From: Pleomorphomonas sp. JP5
GTDB taxonomy: Bacteria > Pseudomonadota > Alphaproteobacteria > Rhizobiales > Pleomorphomonadaceae
Assembly: GCF_023721815.1 (NCBI RefSeq)
Contig: NZ_JAMDLI010000001.1
Span: 186,001 to 250,000 of the forward strand
Reading direction: 5' to 3'
DNA length: 64,000 nucleotides
In this document: positions 54,660 to 63,136 of the stretch, in pieces
Numbering within the stretch: position 1 is the first letter of the stretch
How the letters are laid out: each line of letters begins with the position of its first letter
The notes under the pieces: model-generated
The model's input: only the letters and a program-made list of their open reading frames with translations
Databases searched by the model: none
What the model was told of the DNA's origin: nothing
Position numbers and translations under genes: made by a program

Positions 54660-55478
54660 TCACCCGCCCGGAGGGAGACGGCCTTCGAGGAAAGCCTGCC
54701 ATTCGCGAGGCGATCCGTTGAAGACATTGCGATCCACCCTACCCCGAATGCCGGCAACGCGTCCGGCTTCCGTATGCTGCCAGAAGTTCCAGCGCAGGCT
54801 CGGGTCGCGCACCACCGGATGCCCCTTGTAGGAGGCGATCCAGATGAAGTAGCCGGGAAAAGCGCCGCGCAAACGGTCGTTGTAGAAGCTGATCGACGTG
54901 TAGATGATCGGACGCTTGCCGTAGTAGCTCTCGATGGCGTCGAGCCAGCTCTTGACCTCCGGAATGATCGCCTCACGCGGAGGATGGCCCGGACACGTCT
55001 TGGAGTCGACCCATTCGATGTCGAGGACCGGCGGCAGCGCGTAGGGGTCATAGGGCACGTTCTGCAGGAACCAGCTCACCTGCTCCATCGCCGGACGACA
55101 AAAGTACCAGAAGTGATAGGCGCCGCGCGGCAACCCCGCCATGGCGGCACCATCCCAGTTCTGCTGGAATTTCGGATCCGACCAGTCGCCGCCCTCCGTC
55201 GCCTTCAGCCATGCGAAGGCGGTGTTGTCCGCCACCACCGAACGCCAGTTGATGTCGTCCTGATAGTAGGAGACGTCGATGCCCTTCACAGGGTAGTCGT
55301 CCGGTCCTGGTGGCTCATAACTGAACAGAGCACACGCGGAGAGACCGATAGCAAGCGAGCCGAGTGCGAGCGGATTGACCAAACGGGCGGCAAGGCTGAC
55401 CCAACGACCCATGCCGATCGGCTTGTCGCGGCGCCGCCGCTTCGTTTGAAACGCCGTCTTTACCCAAGCAAAATCCAT
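54660..55478 (-). CDS. GH25-family lysozyme, probable lipoprotein
   Basis: 272 residues from ATG 55478; an ATG at 55412 would give 250. A lipobox LSAC (C49) after a hydrophobic stretch (LALGSLAIG) indicates lipid anchoring. The GH25 domain follows: D68 in GIDVSYYQ, D153 and E155 in VLDIEW, all expected catalytic residues. It cleaves the glycan chain of peptidoglycan. Its start overlaps the mgtE stop by 19 bp, so it may be translated with it. An LprI-type gene follows. A basic 20-residue N-terminal stretch (KRRRRDK) is unusual for a signal peptide. Confidence 0.9.
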   Translation of the reverse strand: MDFAWVKTAFQTKRRRRDKPIGMGRWVSLAARLVNPLALGSLAIGLSACALFSYEPPGPDDYPVKGIDVSYYQDDINWRSVVADNTAFAWLKATEGGDWSDPKFQQNWDGAAMAGLPRGAYHFWYFCRPAMEQVSWFLQNVPYDPYALPPVLDIEWVDSKTCPGHPPREAIIPEVKSWLDAIESYYGKRPIIYTSISFYNDRLRGAFPGYFIWIASYKGHPVVRDPSLRWNFWQHTEAGRVAGIRGRVDRNVFNGSPREWQAFLEGRLPPGG

Positions 55479-56872
55479 GACGCGAGCCCGAGGAACGCCA
55501 GAAACCCCACGACATCGGTCACCATCGTCACGAAAACCCCCGAAGCAACCGCCGGATCGATGTCGAGCCGTTCGAACGCCAGGGGTATCAGGATGCCGGC
55601 CGTTGCCGCAGACAACAGGTTGACGATCATCGCGGCGCCGATCACGCCTCCAAGGAGCGGATCCTGGAACCAGAGCGCGGCGGCCGAACCGACGATCAAT
55701 GCGAAACTGCCGCCGTTGAGTAAACCAACGCTTAATTCTCGACCGAAAATCCGCCAAACATTGTGGGCATCGAGATCGCGGGTCGCCAGGGCCCGCACGG
55801 TCACCGTCATGGTCTGGGTGGCTGCGTTACCGCCCATCGACGCGACGATCGGCATCAGCACGGCAAGCGCCACCATCTTCGAGATCGACCCCGAGAACAT
55901 GCCGATCACCGACGACGCCAGGAAGGCGGTCAGCATGTTGAACAACAGCCAGACCCACCGGGTCCGCAGAGTGTAGAAGACGGAGTCCGAGATCTCCTCG
56001 TCGCCGACGCCTGCCAGGGCGCGGATGTCTTCCTCCGCTTCGGCCTGGATGACGTCCACCACGTCGTCGACGGTAATGACGCCCACCAGTCGCTCCGACT
56101 CGTCGACCACGGCCGCCGAGACGAGATTGTAGCGCTCGAACATGCGCGCCACGTCTTCCTGGTCGTCGGTAGCGAGGACACGCTGTCGCTCGTCGTTCAT
56201 GATGTCCGACATGCGCGTGGGGCGCGGCGCCCGCAAGAGCCGATTAAGCGCCACGGCTCCCAGGAACCGAAATCCCGGATCGATGACGAACACCTCGTAG
56301 AACTCGTCCGGCAGGTCCTTCTGGTTCCTAAGGTAGTCGATCGTCTGCCCGGCGGTCCAGAATGGCGGCACGGCGATGAAGTCGGTTTGCATCCGACGCC
56401 CCGCCGTCTCCTCGGGAAAGTCGAGGCTGCGGCGCAGCGCCATGCGGTCGACCGCCGGCAGCTTGGCGAGGATCTCCTCCTGATCCTCGTCGTCGAGGTC
56501 TTCCAGAATGTAGACCGCGTCATCCGAGTCGAGATCGCGAACGCCCTCAGCCACCGCTTCGGGCGGCAGTTCCTCGATGAGCTGAACACGAACGGTCTCG
56601 TCGACCTCGGTCAGGGCCGCGAAGTCGAAGTGCTCGCCGAGCAGCTGAATGAAGGGCGCGCGCTCGTCGGCCGAGAGTGCTTCGATGATGTCGCCAACGT
56701 CGGCCTCGTGAAGATCGGCGGCCAGCGCTTCGACAGTCGGAGCATCCGCCGCCTCGATCGCCGCGGTGATGGCATTGAGGAAAGACGGATCGAGTTCACC
56801 CTCCTCCGTTCTGAGCGGCGGCAAGCCGTCAAAGCTCCGCGTTTCAGGCGCGTTGGGCTCGGTTTCGGCCAT
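55460..56872 (-). CDS. mgtE: Magnesium transporter MgtE
   Basis: 470 residues. The cytoplasmic N-domain (about 1-140) is followed by two CBS domains (about 145-270, SAAVVDESERLVGVITVDDV) that sense Mg, then five membrane helices. The pore motif MPIVASMGGNAATQT and the Asp in VTMVTDVVGFLAFLG are intact, so it should be a Mg channel/transporter. The GH25 gene follows with overlapping ends. I found no magnesium riboswitch in the 187 bp upstream, so regulation is probably through the CBS sensor. Confidence 0.95.
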   Translation of the reverse strand: MAETEPNAPETRSFDGLPPLRTEEGELDPSFLNAITAAIEAADAPTVEALAADLHEADVGDIIEALSADERAPFIQLLGEHFDFAALTEVDETVRVQLIEELPPEAVAEGVRDLDSDDAVYILEDLDDEDQEEILAKLPAVDRMALRRSLDFPEETAGRRMQTDFIAVPPFWTAGQTIDYLRNQKDLPDEFYEVFVIDPGFRFLGAVALNRLLRAPRPTRMSDIMNDERQRVLATDDQEDVARMFERYNLVSAAVVDESERLVGVITVDDVVDVIQAEAEEDIRALAGVGDEEISDSVFYTLRTRWVWLLFNMLTAFLASSVIGMFSGSISKMVALAVLMPIVASMGGNAATQTMTVTVRALATRDLDAHNVWRIFGRELSVGLLNGGSFALIVGSAAALWFQDPLLGGVIGAAMIVNLLSAATAGILIPLAFERLDIDPAVASGVFVTMVTDVVGFLAFLGLASWILLG

Positions 56873-57059
56873 GGCGCGTCTCCCGTGAATCTCGAGGTGG
56901 CGAACAGATTGAATCGACGGCGACGATCAGCACCGTCGCGCGGGAGTTAAGGCCGACAAACCGGATGGTGCAAGGGAGAAATTCCCGAGAGGGCTCGACA
57001 GCCAGAGACGGACTCCGCCTCACGTGGCAAACCACTCTCCGCGCAGGTCAGCTCCGCGA

Positions 57060-58625
57060 TCAGTTTGCCGCGGTGCTGTCCTCAGATCTCACGGGCCAGG
57101 TCATCTGAAGCATGGAAGCCGCCTGTTCGGCGGGGACGGCGCGGCTGAACAGAAACCCCTGCCCTTGATGGCACCCCAGAAGCTGAAGCGTCTCGGCCTG
57201 GGATGCTTCTTCGATTCCTTCGGCGATGGTCTTCATGCCCAACCCTCGCCCAAGGCCGATCATTGCCCGAATGATCATGGCCTGCCGCGCGTCGTCGAGG
57301 AAGGACGACACGAAGCTGCGATCGATCTTGAGCTTGTCGAACCTTAGCCGAGACAGTTGCGAGAGGCTCGAGTAGCCGGTTCCGAAGTCGTCGATTGCGA
57401 TATGAACACCCGCCCCACGAAGTTCCTCGAGCATGGCCGATACCAGCTGCACGTCCTTCACGAACATCGACTCGGTCAACTCGATCTCGAGTTGTTGAGG
57501 CGAGAGCCCCGTCTCGGCAAGTGTCTCCAGCATCTTGCGGCCGAAGCTTCGGCTGCTGAACTGGGCTGGAGAGACGTTGAAGGACAACCGAATGGCTCGC
57601 GGCCATTTTGCAGCGTCACGACAGGCTTGGCGGAACAGTACATCCGACAACTCGCCGATCATGCCGGTTTCTTCCGCCAAAGTTATGAACTCGGATGGCG
57701 GAACGAAGGTCCCGTCCTGACGGCGCCACCGCGCGAGAGCTTCAAACCCGACGATACGCCCGGAGGTCAAGTCAATCATCGGCTGGTAATACGGCCTCAC
57801 TTCTCCGGACTTGAGCGCTGCGCGCAGTTGCTTGTCGAGTTCCGCATATCTAGCCGTCGCCTCGTCAACGGCGGGGTCAAACCATTTCGGCTCGCTGGAA
57901 TGCTCTCTCTTTGCCGAGGAGACCGCGGACAGTGCGCATCGAAGAAGAAACTTGATATTGGCGGCATCGTCCGGATACCGCGCCATTCCAATATAGGCAG
58001 AGACCTCGTAGTAGCGCTCGTTGACCAGGATGGGTTCGGAGATCTGCTTGACGGCCCGGCGGGCCAGCTTCTCCCAGTCCTTGGTCTGAGAGCCCTCCAG
58101 TGCGGCGTAGAACTGGTCGCCACCAAGCCTGAACAGGTAACAGTCGACGAAGATCTCGCGCAATCGGTCGGCAATGTTTACCAGGATCTCGTCGCCTGCC
58201 TCGTTTCCGTAGATGTCATTGATATATCTGAAGCCTTGGACATCGATCACCATGGCCAGGTGAGGCTTGCCAGCTTTGTCACTCGCCCTCAGTCGCTCGA
58301 TCTCCTGCTTGAGTCCGACACGATTGGGAAGGCGGGTCAACGGATCATGGGCCGCGATCCAAGAGACGTCGCGCTCGGCCCGGCTGCGATGTGCCACCTC
58401 GTCTTGCAAGTCTCGTAGTCGGCGGTAGCCGAAGACGAAGCCCAGCAGCCCAGCGATCAGCAGTGCCATCAGCACTTCGTCGAGCTGGACGAACTCGTTC
58501 CTTCTCAGGAAAGCGGAAAGCGTCTCGAAGAAATCAAGCTGTTCGAAGCCGACAAAGAGAAAAATGCCGACGACAATGAGGGCTGTTGCATCTCGAGCTG
58601 CTCGTCCCGCCCTCAAGAGTCGCAT
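57060..58625 (-). CDS. GGDEF/EAL protein with degenerate GGDEF site
   Basis: 521 residues. Two N-terminal membrane helices (about 13-32, 51-68), a GGDEF domain (about 88-245) and an EAL domain (about 265-510). The GGDEF active-site motif is GGDQF at 168-172, with Q for the catalytic E, so c-di-GMP synthesis is unlikely; the domain may bind GTP and regulate the EAL. EAL residues are intact: GFEALARW, LSFNVSPAQF, IELTESMF, AIDDFGTGYSSL, KIDRSF and EGIEE. It should be a phosphodiesterase lowering c-di-GMP. Single gene, with the chemoreceptor in the opposite direction. Confidence 0.9.
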   Translation of the reverse strand: MRLLRAGRAARDATALIVVGIFLFVGFEQLDFFETLSAFLRRNEFVQLDEVLMALLIAGLLGFVFGYRRLRDLQDEVAHRSRAERDVSWIAAHDPLTRLPNRVGLKQEIERLRASDKAGKPHLAMVIDVQGFRYINDIYGNEAGDEILVNIADRLREIFVDCYLFRLGGDQFYAALEGSQTKDWEKLARRAVKQISEPILVNERYYEVSAYIGMARYPDDAANIKFLLRCALSAVSSAKREHSSEPKWFDPAVDEATARYAELDKQLRAALKSGEVRPYYQPMIDLTSGRIVGFEALARWRRQDGTFVPPSEFITLAEETGMIGELSDVLFRQACRDAAKWPRAIRLSFNVSPAQFSSRSFGRKMLETLAETGLSPQQLEIELTESMFVKDVQLVSAMLEELRGAGVHIAIDDFGTGYSSLSQLSRLRFDKLKIDRSFVSSFLDDARQAMIIRAMIGLGRGLGMKTIAEGIEEASQAETLQLLGCHQGQGFLFSRAVPAEQAASMLQMTWPVRSEDSTAAN

Positions 58626-59143
58626 TTGCTCACCTCTTCGCTACGCCTTCGCGAACCGCAACGCGTACTTTTCGGTCGATGAATACAAGAAACCACAACC
58701 TCAACAAGCATACTTTGTACGCAGATGCATGTTTAATTAATATTTTACGATCCGTTTCAGTGAAATTGGCGAGGACTGGCATTGATGAAGCTCATCGGAT
58801 GCCGGCAAAGCCTGGGCTCGATTGAATGCGCCAAAGGCATTTGATGACTAGGGAGATAACGACGGTATCTTCAAATTCGTTGATGTTTTTGGACGGCGGA
58901 TAAGCCGAAATGTATTGTCAGATCATGACGCATCGTGCAATTTCCGTTGTCAACGGTAGAATTGACATGGGTAAAATATAGGATGGCAAGTAGAAATTGC
59001 CGGAATACCCCATAAACGTGCGATTAAGACTTTCATGCAATTCGTTATTTCGGGCGCACGGTTTGGGTAAGCAAGTCGACGGCGATTGTCACTTCCCCAT
59101 GAAACTGTGGCTTTCAATCTCCTTGCGATGAAAAGGCCATAGG
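58626..59143. other. Divergent intergenic region GGDEF-EAL / chemoreceptor
   Basis: About 518 bp, AT-rich at 58690-59060. It should contain both promoters. TTAA-N7-TTTA at 58733-58747 resembles a CtrA site with one mismatch but lies in AT-rich sequence, so it is weak evidence. No coding frame, repeat or hairpin stands out. Confidence 0.5.
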
Positions 59144-61198
59144 ATGCAAATCCGCTGGAAGCTCTATCTGACGTTTGCCGCAATGACCGCCTTGTTGGCC
59201 ATTGAGTTGAAGGAAACGCTTGTCTCCGCCCTTGAAGCCAAATCAAGCGCGAACGCCATTCTTCAATCGCAGCTTGTGCAGGACCAGGCGTTGGCGATTA
59301 CCACGGCATTCGCGGTGGACCGGGGACAGACGAGTGGAGTTGCCAGCGGAAAGCAGCTTTCTGCGGCGGTCGCCGACAAGCTGGACCAGTCCCGCCGTCA
59401 GGCTCGGGAAACTCTCGGTCAGCTTCTGAGCGAGGCGAACCAAGATCAGGCGGATGGGCTGAACTCTCTCGTCTCGGCTGCGGAGGACCTGCGTCGCCAG
59501 ATCTATGCCGCTGCTTCATCCGGCGCAAAGGCGCCGTCAGATCTCGGGGCACGTTGGTTCGCGGCTCAGTCTCGCATCATCGAGGCGGTTGATGACCTCG
59601 CTAGACGTACGGCGGCCGATGGGGTTGGAACGACAAGCTTGGCGCTTGCCCGCGCCATGGAAGCGCGCCGCCAGATATGGGAGGCCAGCGAGTATGTGGG
59701 CCGGGAACGGGGCATGCTCAACGGCATCCTTTCGGCTGGTCGCGTTGCGAGTGCCGCGGAACTCGCAACGCTTGCCGAGTATCGTGGTCATGTCATGTCG
59801 GCTTGGAACGCGGCCTATTCCCGCCTTGAGATGATCGGCGAACCTGTCCGAACCCGCGCGAAAGAAGCCAATGAGGCCGTCTTCGAACGGTTCGAGACGA
59901 CCCGCCAGTCGGTGTACTCCGCATTGACGAGCGGCGCCCCCGCCACCCTGCCCGCGCCCGACTGGTTTTCGCAGGCAACCGAGGCGGTAAATATGCTTGC
60001 CGGCGTCCAGTCCGAGCTGGGCGAGTATATCTCCTCGCAAACCGCCGAACGATTGACGGTGGCGAACCGATCGCTGGTCTGGGCGATGCTGACCTTGTCT
60101 GCCGTCCTCGCCGTGGTGGTTCTGACGGCTGGAGTTATCCATTTCGGACTGGCGAAGCCTTTGGCCAGACTGACTGCCATTACGCGGTCGCTTGCTGGGG
60201 GGCACCTTGAGGATGAGATCGACGTTCCGAAGCGGCGCGATGAGATCGGTCAACTGTTCCATGCGACGGCCGAGTTTCGGGCAGCACTTCTGGATTCCGG
60301 CCAACTGCGCGCCGAGCAGGAGCAGACCAAGCGCCTGACCGCCGAGAAGAAGACTCGTGAGATGTTGCAACTGGCCGACAAATTCGAGGCAACAATCGGC
60401 ATGGTCGTCGCTACGCTGGGAGCGGCGAGCCAGCAGTTGGAGGTCGCGGCCAACACCCTCGCAGCCGGCGCCGAAGAAACGTCCAGTCAATCGACGGCCG
60501 TGGTCAGGGCCGCGAGTTTTGCGGCTTCGGGCGTACAATCGGCCGCTGGCGCCGCCGAAGAGCTGGCGGCTTCAGTTCGGGAAATCGGGCGGCAGGTTGA
60601 GGTGTCGACGGTGGCGGCGACCTCGGCCGTTGCAATGGCCGACGACACCGCAAGAGGGGTTCTTGGACTTGCCGAGTCCGCCGCCCAGATCGGAAACGTG
60701 GTGACGCTTATCAGCGATATCGCCGCCCGAACCAATCTGTTGGCTCTCAACGCGACGATCGAAGCGGCCCGCGCTGGCGAGGCGGGACGTGGTTTTGCCG
60801 TGGTCGCGCAAGAGGTGAAGCAGCTTGCCGAGCAGACTGCACGGGCGACATCGGAAATCTCCTCTCAGGCCGCGACAATCCAGTCGGCGACCCGCACCTC
60901 AGCTGACGCCATCGGCACGATCGCCGCCCAGGTCCGCGACATCGGCCAAACTTCGACGGGTATCGCGGCAGCCGTGGCCGAGCAGGAGGCCGCCACATCC
61001 GAGGTGGCAAGAGCCGTGGCCCTCGCCTTCCAGTCGACGCGGGAGGTGGATGCCAACATAGCAGGGGTCGCGACTGCCGCGCGGGAGACCTCTCAAGCCT
61101 CCGCCGAGGTCAAGGAGTCGGCGTCGAGCCTTACGGAGCAGATAGACCAGTTGAAGACGGAAGTGTCGAAGGTTCTCGCGGGACTAAGGGCGAGTTAG
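59144..61198 (+). CDS. Methyl-accepting chemotaxis protein
   Basis: 684 residues. TM1 ([17 protein letters not shown]) near the N-terminus, a periplasmic helical domain to about residue 310 (long, Ala-rich, of nitrate-sensing/NIT or helical-bundle type), TM2 ([21 protein letters not shown]), HAMP at about 336-390, and a signalling domain to the end. The conserved tip, [20 protein letters not shown] followed by [20 protein letters not shown], is intact. It signals through CheA/CheW to the flagellar motor. The final residues lack a CheR-tethering pentapeptide (NWETF-like). Ligand unknown. Confidence 0.94.
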   Translation: MQIRWKLYLTFAAMTALLAIELKETLVSALEAKSSANAILQSQLVQDQALAITTAFAVDRGQTSGVASGKQLSAAVADKLDQSRRQARETLGQLLSEANQDQADGLNSLVSAAEDLRRQIYAAASSGAKAPSDLGARWFAAQSRIIEAVDDLARRTAADGVGTTSLALARAMEARRQIWEASEYVGRERGMLNGILSAGRVASAAELATLAEYRGHVMSAWNAAYSRLEMIGEPVRTRAKEANEAVFERFETTRQSVYSALTSGAPATLPAPDWFSQATEAVNMLAGVQSELGEYISSQTAERLTVANRSLVWAMLTLSAVLAVVVLTAGVIHFGLAKPLARLTAITRSLAGGHLEDEIDVPKRRDEIGQLFHATAEFRAALLDSGQLRAEQEQTKRLTAEKKTREMLQLADKFEATIGMVVATLGAASQQLEVAANTLAAGAEETSSQSTAVVRAASFAASGVQSAAGAAEELAASVREIGRQVEVSTVAATSAVAMADDTARGVLGLAESAAQIGNVVTLISDIAARTNLLALNATIEAARAGEAGRGFAVVAQEVKQLAEQTARATSEISSQAATIQSATRTSADAIGTIAAQVRDIGQTSTGIAAAVAEQEAATSEVARAVALAFQSTREVDANIAGVATAARETSQASAEVKESASSLTEQIDQLKTEVSKVLAGLRAS

Positions 61199-61223
61199 GC
61201 CTATCGATCATCTTCATAGATAC

Positions 61224-61257
61224 AAAAAAGCCGGGCACTCAAATGCCCGGCTTTTTT
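61224..61257. terminator. Bidirectional terminator between chemoreceptor gene and tRNA-Leu
   Basis: AAAAAAGCCGGGCA pairs perfectly (14 bp) with TGCCCGGCTTTTTT around CTCAAA. The A- and T-runs are part of the stem, so the hairpin can end transcripts from both directions: the chemoreceptor gene on the plus strand and the tRNA on the minus strand. Confidence 0.92.
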
Positions 61258-61260
61258 GTT

Positions 61261-61345
61261 TGGTGCGGTCGAGAAGACTCGAACTTCCACGTCTTGCGAC
61301 ACAGCGACCTCAACGCTGCGCGTCTACCAATTCCGCCACGACCGC
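61261..61345 (-). tRNA. tRNA-Leu (anticodon GAG)
   Basis: 85 bases including an encoded CCA at 61261-61263. The acceptor stem GCGGTCG (5') pairs with CGACCGC. The anticodon stem-loop is CAGCG-TTGAGGT-CGCTG, giving anticodon GAG, which reads CTC/CTT leucine codons. A long variable arm and the GTTCGAGTC T-loop are as in class II tRNA-Leu. Its terminator follows directly. Confidence 0.95.
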
Positions 61346-61470
61346 ATCTTGGTAGTTGCCACCCCTTCCGGGCCGGCGCCGGGTATCTAGCAAGAGATTC
61401 TCCGGGGCACAAGAGGGAGCCAAGAAGAATTTTGCCAGCGTCGGAAAAATCCCGCTAATCCGGGAAAAAC

Positions 61471-61737
61471 TTAGATCTTCACAACCTCGTCGACGCGGCG
61501 GTAGGAGGCCGGTCGGGCCAGGACTTCGGTAATCGACACGGTCACGCGATCCCCCTTCAGCACGACCTGCCCCTTGGCGACCGGCAGATTGTTGGCGAGG
61601 ATATCGACGTCATCGTCGGCGGAATGGTCCAGCTCGATCACCGCGCCGCGCCCCATGCGCAACAGCTGGTGGATCGGCATGGTCTGTCCGCCGAGCACGA
61701 CAGAGATCTCGACTTTGATCTTCTCCAAATTGGCCAT
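61471..61737 (-). CDS. fliN: Flagellar motor switch protein FliN
   Basis: 88 residues, nearly all of it a SpoA/C-ring domain: KVEISVVLGGQTMPIHQLLR, then GRGAVIELDHSADDDVDILA, and the final VAKGQVVLKGDRVTVSITEV. FliN forms the lower C ring of the flagellar motor. It is short because it lacks the N-terminal extension of E. coli FliN. It is alone here, with no other flagellar gene, and divergent from lipB across about 120 bp. A CtrA-like TTAC-N7-TTAA lies in that gap. Confidence 0.87.
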   Translation of the reverse strand: MANLEKIKVEISVVLGGQTMPIHQLLRMGRGAVIELDHSADDDVDILANNLPVAKGQVVLKGDRVTVSITEVLARPASYRRVDEVVKI

Positions 61738-61851
61738 CAGTCCTATCTTCCGTCTCGCCGTCGGCGGGGGCTTGCTCGACCACCGGCGCCACCCGGAACA
61801 CGAAGCGGCAAACCGACGCGTCGTCGTCCGTTGAGTGTTTGCGGCATAAGG

Positions 61852-61866
61852 TTACCGAATGGTTAA
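61852..61866. promoter_or_regulatory. CtrA-like site at the lipB start
   Basis: TTAC-N7-TTAA, one mismatch from the CtrA consensus TTAA-N7-TTAA. It overlaps the upstream lipB ATG and is about 115 bp ahead of fliN. CtrA controls flagellar genes in alphaproteobacteria, but the site is short and isolated, so this is only a candidate. Confidence 0.25.
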
Positions 61867-62569
61867 TGAACGATCCGAAATCAGGACGGACATGCACGCC
61901 GTCCCCGGTTCACCGCCTGTCGAGTGGCTTATCGAGCCTGATCTCGTCGACTATGAGTTCGCTGTCGCCTTCATGGAGGCGCGTGTCGCGGCGATCGCCG
62001 AGGGGCGCGCAAGGGAACTCGTCTGGCTGGTCGAGCACCCTCCTCTTTATACCGCCGGAACGAGCGCGGATCCGAACGACCTTGTCGAACCGGACCGTTT
62101 CCCCGTCCACCAGACTGGGCGCGGCGGGCAGTATACATATCATGGGCCGGGCCAAAGAGTGGCCTACGTCATGCTCGACCTCGAACGGCGCGGCAGGGAC
62201 ATAAGGGCCTTCGTCGCAGCGCTGGAGCGGTGGATCATCGGGGCGTTGGCCACTTTCAACATTCGGGGCGAGAGGCGCGAAGATCGCGTGGGCGTCTGGG
62301 TCCGCCGGCCGGACAAGGCAAGCACCGCCGAGGACAAGATCGCCGCCATTGGTATCCGGGTTCGCCGCTGGGTCAGCTTCCACGGAATTAGCCTTAACGT
62401 CGAGCCAAACCTCGATCATTTCACCGGGATCGTGCCTTGTGGCATCCGGGACCATGGTGTCACCAGCCTCGTCGACCTGGGGTTACCGGTGACCATGGAA
62501 GACGCCGACGCGGCGCTGAGATCCAGCTTCATCGAGGTGTTCGGGCCTTGCGAGGGGCCAGCAGGCTGA
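61859..62569 (+). CDS. lipB: Lipoyl(octanoyl) transferase
   Basis: 236 residues. It transfers octanoyl from ACP to apo-lipoyl domains of 2-oxoacid dehydrogenases and GcvH, the first step of lipoate synthesis. The signature [16 protein letters not shown] is at 84-99; catalytic K160 ([19 protein letters not shown]) and C194 (FTGIVPCGI) are present. ATG 61859 (with TAAGG upstream) or ATG 61892 could be the start. lipA is not adjacent. Confidence 0.96.
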   Translation: MVNERSEIRTDMHAVPGSPPVEWLIEPDLVDYEFAVAFMEARVAAIAEGRARELVWLVEHPPLYTAGTSADPNDLVEPDRFPVHQTGRGGQYTYHGPGQRVAYVMLDLERRGRDIRAFVAALERWIIGALATFNIRGERREDRVGVWVRRPDKASTAEDKIAAIGIRVRRWVSFHGISLNVEPNLDHFTGIVPCGIRDHGVTSLVDLGLPVTMEDADAALRSSFIEVFGPCEGPAG

Positions 62570-63136
62570 TCGCCTGACGACGACAAGAGAAGACTGTCCC
62601 CAACATGGACGGAAGCATTGGCCGTCCGGCGCGAAGCCTCGTCTACGGGAACCAAATCCATCGACGGCACGCGCTTCCATGGCGGATAACCATATGTAGA
62701 GCGAATATGAGATCCTCACTCAGACCTGTCGGGGAGGCGTTGGCCGCAAAATCGAGAAACAGGCCTTGGTTGCCGGGGATGAGGCAGACTTTTCAATATA
62801 TTTGGTACCGATCCCATTCATTTGTCATACTTAAGAAATCGATTCAAAATCGCAAGTCGAAAAGTGGGTATGGTTGGTCATCAATGTACAGGAAGGTGGA
62901 TGTGCCCGTATTTTGCCAGAAGAGCCCTGAAAAATCCAAAATCGGACACGGATATTATACCTTAGTATAGGTATTGAATTCATGCGGATCAGCAGAATAT
63001 TCCATGAAGGAGACCGATTTGTCTCTTTTGTGGGGGAGCTCGCTGGGTTAACTTGCCCTTAGCCGGTGTGGAGGCCGGCGTCCGGGGAGTGAAATGGAGT
63101 CTTCCGGTTGCTCCCGGAACAAATGTGGAGGAGAGA
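62570..63136. other. Long AT-rich intergenic region upstream of ytfQ
   Basis: About 567 bp, with 62790-63000 clearly AT-rich. It should carry the ytfQ promoter. An inverted repeat TACCTTAGTATAGGTA lies at 62958-62973, about 170 bp before the start, and may be a regulator site. No coding frame is convincing. Confidence 0.55.

Noticed and set aside
55763-56950. Plus-strand frame (395 codons) opposite mgtE
   Set aside because: Antisense shadow; translation is Arg/His/Asp-rich with no domain, and mgtE on the other strand is complete.
56873-57059. Magnesium riboswitch ahead of mgtE
   Set aside because: No M-box-like paired elements or a terminator/anti-terminator layout could be seen in the 187 bp.
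58733-58747. CtrA-like TTAA-N7-TTTA ahead of the chemoreceptor gene
   Set aside because: It has a mismatch and lies in a long AT-rich stretch where such words arise by chance; it is kept only as a note in the intergenic entry.
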